A stretch of DNA of 9,291 nt, from NCBI GenBank assembly GCA_031386665.1, contig JANNCN010000126.1:1-9291 (forward strand), in the 5' to 3' direction. The notes below the pieces were generated by a model. The model worked only from the letters and a program-made list of their open reading frames with translations. It had not been told where the DNA came from and did not search any database. Of this stretch, positions 1-6,776 are shown piece by piece. This stretch comes from JANYCG01 sp031386665. Its GTDB lineage: Bacteria; Pseudomonadota; Gammaproteobacteria; Burkholderiales; Burkholderiaceae_C. Made by a program: the position numbers and the translations under genes. Positions within the stretch are counted from its first letter, which is position 1, and each line of letters starts with the position of its first letter.

Positions 1-62
1 GTCAGATCCCAATTACCGGAGTCCGACACGCCAGTGTCAGGCTCTGTAGATCGGGATCTGAC
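1..62. repeat. 62-bp imperfect palindrome, REP-like, inside lipB
   Basis: Positions 1-10 (gtcagatccc) and 53-62 (gggatctgac) are perfect inverted repeats. The interior is also self-complementary around the same centre (31.5): 17-23 pairs with 40-46 with one or two G-T wobbles, and 25-29 (gacac) pairs with 34-38 (gtgtc) around the four-base loop 30-33. The whole piece could fold as one long hairpin. The cccc at 63-66 suggests that the arms extend beyond the window edge. Shape and size fit REP-type palindromes mobilised by REP-associated tyrosine transposases. That family assignment is inference; only one copy is visible and no transposase gene is present here. Confidence 0.6.
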
Positions 63-500
63 CCCAATTTGGCCTTCGCCCCGGCCCAGCCCCGCATGCG
101 AACCCGGATCGTCCACCCGCACATAAATCCCCGGTGCCCCCGTCACCCGGTGCCCGGTCACGCCAAAATGCATCAGCGTGCGAATCACCGCTTCTTCTAT
201 TTTGTAAACGTATTCCTTCACAAAATAGCCCACCCGCTTTAAATCGATCATCGGATAGGCGATCACTTGGCCTGGGCCATGGTAGGTGACTTGCCCGCCC
301 CGGTTGGTTTGCACGATCGGGATGTCGCCCAGGGTTAACACATGCTCCGCCTTGCCAGCTAGGCCTTGCGTGTAAACCGGCGGGTGCTCACAAATCCACA
401 GCGCGTCTTGCGTGGCAGCATCGCGCGCGGCGGTAAAGGCCTGCATGGCGGCATAGGTGGGGATGTAGGCGACTTGTCCCAAGTGAGAGACCCGCGTCAC
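1..500 (-). CDS. lipB: Octanoyltransferase LipB, 5' part, runs off the left edge
   Basis: LipB transfers the octanoyl group from octanoyl-acyl carrier protein to lipoyl-dependent enzymes in the cytoplasm, the first step of protein lipoylation; LipA then inserts sulfur. About 166 N-terminal residues are visible. The family signature RGGQVTYHGPGQ is at about residues 67-78, preceded by CEHPPVYTQGLAGKAEHV (about 37-54) and followed by GAPGIYVRVDDP (about 121-132). The catalytic Lys and Cys of the family lie further downstream and are outside the window. The start is taken as GTG at 500-498, because homologues begin a few residues before the LG-x-V-x-Y segment and no ATG is nearby in frame; no convincing ribosome binding site is seen. 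GTG overlaps the stop of res (GTGA), so translation may be coupled. From about residue 144 the frame runs through a 62-bp palindrome, giving residues not typical of LipB. The gene may therefore carry an in-frame insertion or be interrupted; the window cannot decide. Confidence 0.9.
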   Translation of the reverse strand, partial: MTRVSHLGQVAYIPTYAAMQAFTAARDAATQDALWICEHPPVYTQGLAGKAEHVLTLGDIPIVQTNRGGQVTYHGPGQVIAYPMIDLKRVGYFVKEYVYKIEEAVIRTLMHFGVTGHRVTGAPGIYVRVDDPGSHAGLGRGEGQIGVRSRSTEPDTGVSDSGNWDL

Positions 501-3211
501 TTCAAGGCGGCCCGGATTTGAGCCGCCATGTGCATGCCGTTTAGGGTCTTCTCCACCATCACAAAACGCTGGCCCGTGGTTTGCGCCCAACGTTCGCCTA
601 CCATGCGCTTTTCCCGCGAATCATCGTTGTTCACGTAACCCTCGCCCTTGTACTCGACCACCAGCAATCGCCCATCGAGCAATTCAGCGACAAAGTCAGG
701 GTAAAAATAATCCGTCGCGGTGGGCAACCAAAACGCGAAATCAGGCAATTGAACCAAGTTGCGCACCCAATGTTTAACGGCAGGTTCCGCGTCAAGCGCC
801 ACAGCGCAATCAAACTCTTCACCTGTCGATTTAAGGTCCGCAATATCGCTGTGGAAGTGCTTTTTGAAATCCCAGCGCCCAACATAGGGGTGGCGAGCCG
901 GGTACCTGCCTTTTAAGAACTGAAAAGTCCATGCCTCGCTGTGAGCTAGAACTGCATCAGTTCGTCCAAAAAGCAAATTCTGAAAACCCTGATTGCGGGC
1001 AGCTGCCACCACACTGTCGATGCGCTTTGAAATCATTTGTCCCAGCTGAAAGCGTGAGCGCACCAAGCCGGTAAGGGCAAAGCCGCGCTCTACCAGCAAG
1101 TGCGACACCAGTTTTTGCACGTAGGCCAAGGTTTCAGTCTGCGTCAACCCTGCGCGATGCACCTGGCGTTCTAGCGCCATCAGCAAGTCAAGTTCGGTGG
1201 CATCGGTCGGCACTGCGTCAAGCGACAGTTGCGCCGCATCGGCTTGTTTCAAGCGAACTCGCTCACCTTCCACATAGATCTCAAACAAATCGCTTTGCTG
1301 AACCAAATCAAACCCTGGCAGCTCGGGCCTGGCATCCGCGCGCAGCAGGTCAAATTCAATCAGTTCGCCCAGGGTCTCACGCTCGATCAGTTCCAAGGTG
1401 CCCTGCACCCGAATGCAAAGCTGGGGAATTGCCGCAAAAAGAACGCCCCGCTCGGCCGGGGCACGCAACGCCTGCAAGCGTGCGTTGTGTTGGTCAAACT
1501 GCGCGGTGGCTTTAACCCTGTCCACAGGCTTGGCAATCGCCAAAATTGCATTTCGGGTCGCCTCTGAAACTGGCCCAGTGACGCGCAAACGCACTGGGTC
1601 GCCAACCGCGGCGCCGGGCACCACCTGCACGTCAGGCTGCAATTGCAGGGCAAGGGCCACTGCGCCAGCGTCCAGCGCTGTCAGCTCCAACTCCAGCATC
1701 AAGATCTTTTCGGCATTGCGGCCTGCGGGCAAGTTGCCCTGCGCTGCACCAAACAAATCATGCTCATCCGGCAGCAGCACACCGGCCGCACTCAATGCAT
1801 CAAAGCCCATGCCTTGCGTCAGGCTGTCCACCAGCGAATTGGCGGCCTCTGAAAAGCTGCGGGCAATCACGTGAACGTAGGCCTTGTTCAATGCCGGGCT
1901 CTTGCGCTTTTGCGCGTAAGGCATGCGCAGCACGCGGCCCAAGAGCTGTTCCACGGCCTGGTTGCTGCGCAGGTTTTGCAGCGAGCACAACACATACGCA
2001 AACGAGCAGTCCCACCCCTCTCGCAGGGCATCCACGGTGATGACGTAGCGCACTTGGCATGCCGGGTCAAACAGATTCACACCGTCCAGGTCGCGCTGGG
2101 TACCCGTGGCCACAGCAATTTCGCGTTCTTCGATGTGATGGCTTTCCATCAGGTGCTGCTTGACGACTTCCACCGTCGCCTCCCCGCCCTTGTCCTGCGC
2201 CTGAAACAGCACGATGGGCCGCACATATTGCGGCTCGTGCGCGGCTTCGACCTCCAGGTGCGTGCGGCGCAACAGCGCGTCGCGCACGGCATCTTGCCAG
2301 CCAGTCTCATGCTCGGCCAGCATGATCGGTAGCTTGATCATGTCTTCAGCCTCCAACTCGCGGGCCGACACGCTGTACAGCACATTTGTTTTGGCAGGCA
2401 CGGGCGTGGCGGTTAAATCCAACACGCAACTCGGGCGAATACCTTGCAGCATGGTGAGTGACAAAGGCGTTTTAGCGTTGTGCGCCTCGTCCACAATCAC
2501 GATGGGTTGCTGCCATGCCAGCCAATTGGCCAATGAACACTTCACGCGGCCGATGTCTTTGGCAGTCAGCACGGCTTGACCTTCAGCGTCCAAATCCGCT
2601 TGCTCTACACAAGTCAACCCGCGCTCGGCAGCTTGCTGTGGCGATAGGTTCAAGCTCTTGAAATGCGTCTCCCAGGCCTCGCTCATCGCGTAAACGCGCC
2701 GCCCCGCCTTGTTGGCCACACGAAAACTCTGAATGGTCGCCACGACAATGACCGCCTGCTGGCCAAAGCTTTGCGGCGGCAGCGTGTGCAGCGCATCTAG
2801 CTCACACACCTGAAAGCGCTCGCCATAGGCGTCTTGCAGCGCCGCGCGGTAGGCGTGGCCAGGCGTTTGCAGCGCGGCCAGCGTCTGGCTGCGAATGGTG
2901 TCGCTGGGCACAAGCCAAAGCGCAACAGGGAAGTCGCGATGCGTCCATGCCTGCGCAATCAAAGGAATGGCATGCGATGCCATCAGCGTTTTGCCGCCAC
3001 CCGTGGGGATGCGCAGGCACACGCAAGGCGTCTGCCCCAGCTCATCCGCACGGTAAGGCGCACCCGCTTTGCCGCCCTTTTGCCCACCGCCATCCCGCGC
3101 CATCGCATGCGACCAGGCCGCCTCCAGCCCCATGGTGCTGGCTTGGCGCAGGAAAAGCGCCAGCGCTGCCAGGGCGGATTGTTGGTAGGTTTTGAGGGCG
3201 AATGACGTCAT
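497..3211 (-). CDS. res: Type III restriction enzyme Res subunit (SF2 helicase plus PD-ExK nuclease)
   Basis: This is the 904-residue ATP-dependent translocase and endonuclease of a type III restriction-modification system. It acts with Mod to cut DNA whose recognition sites are unmethylated. In order: an LKxYQ Q-tip-like segment (about 6-10), Walker A RIPTGGGKT (67-75), DEAH (241-244), TATP motif III (267-270), REGWDC motif V (397-402) and QLLGRVLR motif VI (422-429). A long middle and coupling region follows, then a C-terminal PD-ExK nuclease with PDF at 838-840 and EYK at 853-855. All key residues look intact and the length is near that of other Res proteins. The ATG at 3211 is the first plausible start before the Q-tip; no clear Shine-Dalgarno is seen. 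It lies 143 bp after the AlbA_2 gene, with its own possible promoter or attenuator. Its stop overlaps the lipB GTG. Some helicase-nucleases outside type III share this layout, but the neighbouring mod makes Res the best call. Confidence 0.93.
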   Translation of the reverse strand: MTSFALKTYQQSALAALALFLRQASTMGLEAAWSHAMARDGGGQKGGKAGAPYRADELGQTPCVCLRIPTGGGKTLMASHAIPLIAQAWTHRDFPVALWLVPSDTIRSQTLAALQTPGHAYRAALQDAYGERFQVCELDALHTLPPQSFGQQAVIVVATIQSFRVANKAGRRVYAMSEAWETHFKSLNLSPQQAAERGLTCVEQADLDAEGQAVLTAKDIGRVKCSLANWLAWQQPIVIVDEAHNAKTPLSLTMLQGIRPSCVLDLTATPVPAKTNVLYSVSARELEAEDMIKLPIMLAEHETGWQDAVRDALLRRTHLEVEAAHEPQYVRPIVLFQAQDKGGEATVEVVKQHLMESHHIEEREIAVATGTQRDLDGVNLFDPACQVRYVITVDALREGWDCSFAYVLCSLQNLRSNQAVEQLLGRVLRMPYAQKRKSPALNKAYVHVIARSFSEAANSLVDSLTQGMGFDALSAAGVLLPDEHDLFGAAQGNLPAGRNAEKILMLELELTALDAGAVALALQLQPDVQVVPGAAVGDPVRLRVTGPVSEATRNAILAIAKPVDRVKATAQFDQHNARLQALRAPAERGVLFAAIPQLCIRVQGTLELIERETLGELIEFDLLRADARPELPGFDLVQQSDLFEIYVEGERVRLKQADAAQLSLDAVPTDATELDLLMALERQVHRAGLTQTETLAYVQKLVSHLLVERGFALTGLVRSRFQLGQMISKRIDSVVAAARNQGFQNLLFGRTDAVLAHSEAWTFQFLKGRYPARHPYVGRWDFKKHFHSDIADLKSTGEEFDCAVALDAEPAVKHWVRNLVQLPDFAFWLPTATDYFYPDFVAELLDGRLLVVEYKGEGYVNNDDSREKRMVGERWAQTTGQRFVMVEKTLNGMHMAAQIRAALK

Positions 3212-3354
3212 CTATTGGTTTTCGGTTTGACTAAAATTAACAAAAGGTTAATCAATTTATTCAAGGTAAGCTGTTGATTTGGTTGGATTTTTGTGTGATT
3301 TTCGGTTAATTTTTCGGCTAACTCTGAAAAATCCTAGGCCCACTAGCCGAAAAC
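3212..3354 (-). promoter_or_regulatory. AT-rich spacer before res with inverted repeats; possible promoter or attenuator
   Basis: This 143-bp spacer separates the AlbA_2 gene from res. On the minus strand a weak promoter can be drawn: TTGAAT (3264-3259), an 18-bp gap, and TTAATT (3240-3235). A short hairpin attaac/gttaat (3236-3241 with 3247-3252) overlaps that -10. The heptamer ttttcgg occurs at 3219, 3299 and 3311 on the plus strand, and inverted as ccgaaaa at 3347-3353. These could be operator sites or parts of an attenuator that lets res be expressed separately from mod. The promoter boxes match consensus only partly, so this is tentative. Confidence 0.35.
3311..3353 (-). repeat. Perfect 10-bp inverted repeat just after the AlbA_2 gene stop
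   Basis: The arms ttttcggcta (3311-3320) and tagccgaaaa (3344-3353) are exact inverted complements around a 23-base loop. The loop contains a cctagg palindrome (3333-3338); another cctagg overlaps the AlbA_2 gene stop (3354-3359). A transcript from the minus strand could form a 10-bp stem right after translation of the AlbA_2 protein ends. No U-run follows, so it is not a standard intrinsic terminator; a protein-binding site or an RNA stability or attenuation element is as likely. Confidence 0.5.
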
Positions 3355-5043
3355 CTAGGGTTTCAAAATGCTCCATCGCGCGCCTTTGCCAGGGCTTGTA
3401 GCAACGATTTTTTGCCCGTCTAAGCCGACCGTCCGCAGTGCGGTCAATAAGTTTTTGATCTTGGACCGTTTTTGTTCCTCCGTGAGCGAGTCAGGCAGCT
3501 TGCCAAGTAAAAGGGCGCGAACCTCGGTTGCAGGCACCAATTTGAACCTCTGGATATGTTGGAGCACAAACGTCTTGTAGAAGTGGTCGTCCAACCCCTT
3601 GTTTCGGGTGTATTCAGCCCGGGTATTTGTCGCATCCGCAACATGGGCCGACACAAAAAAGTTCGGCTTGCGCCCCTCAATTAACTTCGCCTTTCGCAAC
3701 AGAACAGACTGGTCGTCTGCAATTCGGTACTTCTTCTGCACCCGATCCAGCCAAATCACCTGTTCCAGCGGTAAGTCTGACCGCTCAATCAAGAGCTTGC
3801 TGTAGTTTTCATCAATTTGCTGGCCGTAAACATTGAATGCCGTCTCGACAGGCGTGGAGCCCTCGTAGTCTGGCAGCGGCAAGTAGCGCTTTCGCTGGCT
3901 GGCAACCATGTCGCGAATGCCGTAGCCGCCCTTGTCGATCATGCCGATGTTGTTCATAGCAACTGCCAGCCACGGGTTGCGGTACACGCTGGGAGTACGC
4001 TCACCTGTGTAGTAGTCCTCCGGTTTGCCATCGACAAACCCACCCAGATTGGTCAGCCGCAGCCGCCCCATCGTCTCCAGCACCACGACGCGCCCCGCCT
4101 GCTCGTAGTCCTGATGCGCCAGGCAATTGTGCAAACCCTCCAGAATTACTTTGATGTCGTACCGTGGTAACTCAATCGCCAACAGCTCCGTCGCCGGGAA
4201 AAGTTTGATATTCGGGTTACGGATGTGTTGCCCCACCTCCGTGGTGGTCAGCAAAAACGGCGGGCCGAAGAGCTTGGCGATACGCTCTTCAGGCACTTTC
4301 CAGATGATCTCTGCGGTACTGTTGGGCAACAGCCCCACGCTTTGGGGTAGGCCCAGCAACAACAAGGCCGTGCGGGTGATTTGCCCGTGCAACGTGATCT
4401 TGGCGCGATCTAGAAACTCTTCCGTGCTCCAGCCAGGGATTTCTGATGCCCAGCGCTCCTGGCTATGTTTTGCAGCGTACTTTTCCCGGGCTTTGGCAAT
4501 CGCCAGGGGGTCAAGGTCGGCCAGGGTAGCGCGCGGCACAATCTCGGCACTCCCGTCCAATCCCGCGATCAACTCCGTCAAAATGCCGCGCAGGCGGTCG
4601 GGGCGCAACTCCACCAGACTGTCGCGGTCACGCTGCCACGCCTTGTCATGCGCCTGCACGGGTTGCCTTGACGCGTGGCGGGGCACATGAACCAGCCAGA
4701 CGACGGCTCCTGTATCACTCGCCCGCAGTTCCTCCACACGAAGCCCCATGGACGGCAACTGCGGTGTTTTGCCCAAGATACGGTGAACGACGTTTTCCAC
4801 CGTGTAATCCGCAAAATCTGAAATGCCTGTGACCGCCAGCGTTTTATCCTCCACGCCAACGACGATACACCCGCCCTCCATATTTGCCATCGCCGAGACA
4901 TACGACACCAAGTCTTCACCTTTGCGGCCTGAAATATTCGATTTCAGGCTGCGCCACTCTTTCCACTCGTGGCGTTCGTTCTCAACCGGGTAGTTTGTCC
5001 TCAGCCAGGTCTGCAATTGCGCTGCGGTCATGGAATTTGCCAT
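3355..5043 (-). CDS. Schlafen/AlbA_2-domain protein with GHKL-like ATP-binding region
   Basis: This protein of about 562 residues has an N-terminal AlbA_2 (Schlafen-type) domain at about 20-150. It is recognised by HEWKEWRS near residue 26, MEGGCIVVGVED near 56-67, and the closing segment ending in DSLVELRPDRL. A GHKL/HATPase_c_4-like region follows at about 300-400, with NCLAHQDY near 307-314, GRLRLTNLGGF near 327-336, and RNPWLAVAMNNIGMIDKGGYGIRDM. The last 75 or so residues resemble a winged helix. Such proteins are often annotated as putative transcriptional regulators or RecG-like ATP-binding proteins and occur beside restriction systems; their biochemical role is poorly settled. The ATG at 5043 is chosen because a TGAGGG Shine-Dalgarno lies about 7 bases upstream (5056-5051). 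A GTG at 5046 is also possible. Start and mod stop overlap (GTGATG), implying coupled translation. Whether it regulates the operon, senses nucleotides or cuts nucleic acid cannot be told from sequence. Confidence 0.85.
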   Translation of the reverse strand: MANSMTAAQLQTWLRTNYPVENERHEWKEWRSLKSNISGRKGEDLVSYVSAMANMEGGCIVVGVEDKTLAVTGISDFADYTVENVVHRILGKTPQLPSMGLRVEELRASDTGAVVWLVHVPRHASRQPVQAHDKAWQRDRDSLVELRPDRLRGILTELIAGLDGSAEIVPRATLADLDPLAIAKAREKYAAKHSQERWASEIPGWSTEEFLDRAKITLHGQITRTALLLLGLPQSVGLLPNSTAEIIWKVPEERIAKLFGPPFLLTTTEVGQHIRNPNIKLFPATELLAIELPRYDIKVILEGLHNCLAHQDYEQAGRVVVLETMGRLRLTNLGGFVDGKPEDYYTGERTPSVYRNPWLAVAMNNIGMIDKGGYGIRDMVASQRKRYLPLPDYEGSTPVETAFNVYGQQIDENYSKLLIERSDLPLEQVIWLDRVQKKYRIADDQSVLLRKAKLIEGRKPNFFVSAHVADATNTRAEYTRNKGLDDHFYKTFVLQHIQRFKLVPATEVRALLLGKLPDSLTEEQKRSKIKNLLTALRTVGLDGQKIVATSPGKGARWSILKP

Positions 5044-6734
5044 CACCGCGCCCTCACGTCATACGGAATCTGCTTGAACGTCACCTGCGCCGCTGCCAGC
5101 CGCGCGGGGCCGACGCGCACAGACTCGCCGTAGACGATGAGGGGCGTGTTGGCGGGGGCGAGCTGGGCATGCAGGTTCAGCAGCGCGGTCAGCACGTCGC
5201 GGGTCAGCACGTTGCCGCTGGCGGGGCGTTTGTCGCCCAAAATGCCGTTGAACAGCAAGTAAATACTCATTTTGGGTATATTGAGGGTACCAGAAGCAGT
5301 TTTTGGCCCATCTATTGGCAAAATTGGCACCTGGCTCTCGGATTTATTCAATAGTTCGCTATTTATTTCATAGCACGTACCGAGGTAGGGCGTTCCAGCT
5401 TGGGCCGCCGTGGCATCGAACGCCGTGTTGGTTTCTTGCTGCCAGATGAAGGCGGCCAGCGTATTGAAGCGCACCGCCGGGTTGATGCGGCCTGCGTCGT
5501 CAAACACCGTCTCGCCCAGCCGCATGAAGCGAAAACCGCCGCCGTTCCAGGCTTTCAGCAGAGTCGATTCACCCCAACCGACAGCTTTGCTGATGCCGCC
5601 CTGCTCGCCGTCAATCACCTTTTGCAGGCGCGGCAGGCAGTGCGTGGCGGCGTGCTCGCCCATCTCGATGCCGATCCAGCGGCGGCCCATTTTGTGGGCG
5701 ACGGCGGCTGTGGTGCCAGAGCCTAGGAAGCTGTCGAGGATTAGGTCGCCCGTACCGGAAGCCAGATGCAAAATGCGGGATATCAACCGTTCGGGCTTTG
5801 GCGTGGCGAAAGGTGATTCGTCAAACAATTCCCGGATCTCTCGACTGGATTCCTGGTTATGTCCGACCTCGTCATGGAGCCATACCGACTGAGGGATGAC
5901 TCCCTGCGAAATCTCCGCGAGGAACTTTTTAATCGATGGGCGTCCTGAACCGTCGGTACCAAAACCTATTCGACCGTCTGCGACAAGTTCTGCGTAGCGT
6001 TTCGGTGAGAATGCCCAGCATCTGTTTTTGGGCGGCATGTGTCTGATACCAGTAGGGGAAAAAATCTCAAACACATTTTCACTTTTCCCTGTCTTGGCGT
6101 ACTGCTTGCCTCGCTGTCCTGATAGCAGGCTGATGGATGCGTTTTCTGGCTTCCACGGGCCTCTGGAGTCTCCGTCCAAGTTCTTGTATTTCGCAGTCTG
6201 CGCGTCAGAGCGAGAGAGCAATCCAAAGCTTTGCACCTCCTTCTTCCTTCCGTATACAAGTACATGATCGTGGGAATCTGAGAGCAAAAATGCGTTGCTT
6301 CTCGGCCCATACGCCTTTTGCCAAACTACGTTGGCAATGAAATTCCCCCGCCCAAACACCTCGTCCATCAGCACCTTGAGGTAATGCCCTTCGTTGTCGT
6401 CAATCGTCACCCAGATGCTTCCGTCCTCCCGCAGCAGCTCACGCAGCAGTTGCAGGCGCGGCAGCATCATGCTGAGCCACTGAGCGTGCTCCAGGTTGTC
6501 GTCGTAATGCTCAAACGCGCTTTTGGTGTTGTAGGGTGGGTCGATGAAGATGCACTTCACCTGCCCCCGGTAGAACGGCAGCAGGGCTTTAAGGGCTTCA
6601 AGGTTGTCGCCCTGGATCAGCAGGTTATCAGTGGCGGGCGCGCCGTGGGTGGAGACTTGCTCCAGCAGGCGGTAGGGCACTTTGTTGGCGATGGTGAAGG
6701 CGTTGGCGCGGTTGAGCCAGTCTAGGGTGGGCAT
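5043..6734 (-). CDS. mod: Type III DNA methyltransferase Mod (site-specific adenine or cytosine N-methylase)
   Basis: This is the modification subunit, which methylates an exocyclic amino group (probably adenine N6) at the recognition site and gives target specificity to Res. Motif order is of the beta class. LLIQGDNLEAL (about 38-48) leads to the catalytic DPPYNT (65-70). The target recognition region lies at about 140-310. The S-adenosylmethionine-binding motif FLGSGTT is at 336-342, followed by RRWIGIEMGE. The end, IPYDVRAR, is typical of this family, as is the start MPTLDW. At 563 residues it is slightly short for Mod. The ATG at 6734 lies 42 bp downstream of the fic stop with no obvious promoter or ribosome binding site, so co-transcription with fic is likely. 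Base composition changes inside the gene: the recognition region (6001-6300) is about 50% GC, a C-terminal patch (5261-5370) about 38%, and flanking stretches 67-77%. This points to mosaic origin. Confidence 0.94.
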   Translation of the reverse strand: MPTLDWLNRANAFTIANKVPYRLLEQVSTHGAPATDNLLIQGDNLEALKALLPFYRGQVKCIFIDPPYNTKSAFEHYDDNLEHAQWLSMMLPRLQLLRELLREDGSIWVTIDDNEGHYLKVLMDEVFGRGNFIANVVWQKAYGPRSNAFLLSDSHDHVLVYGRKKEVQSFGLLSRSDAQTAKYKNLDGDSRGPWKPENASISLLSGQRGKQYAKTGKSENVFEIFSPTGIRHMPPKNRCWAFSPKRYAELVADGRIGFGTDGSGRPSIKKFLAEISQGVIPQSVWLHDEVGHNQESSREIRELFDESPFATPKPERLISRILHLASGTGDLILDSFLGSGTTAAVAHKMGRRWIGIEMGEHAATHCLPRLQKVIDGEQGGISKAVGWGESTLLKAWNGGGFRFMRLGETVFDDAGRINPAVRFNTLAAFIWQQETNTAFDATAAQAGTPYLGTCYEINSELLNKSESQVPILPIDGPKTASGTLNIPKMSIYLLFNGILGDKRPASGNVLTRDVLTALLNLHAQLAPANTPLIVYGESVRVGPARLAAAQVTFKQIPYDVRAR

Positions 6735-6776
6735 GGGTGTTTTGTCGTTTCGGCTGGTGGCTCAGGGGGTGTGCGC

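Noticed and set aside
4127..4690. Long plus-strand open frame of 187 codons opposite the AlbA_2 gene
   Set aside because: It lies wholly antisense to a gene with clear domain motifs; its translation shows no recognisable domain and is rich in Arg and Ser, as expected of a shadow frame in GC-rich DNA.
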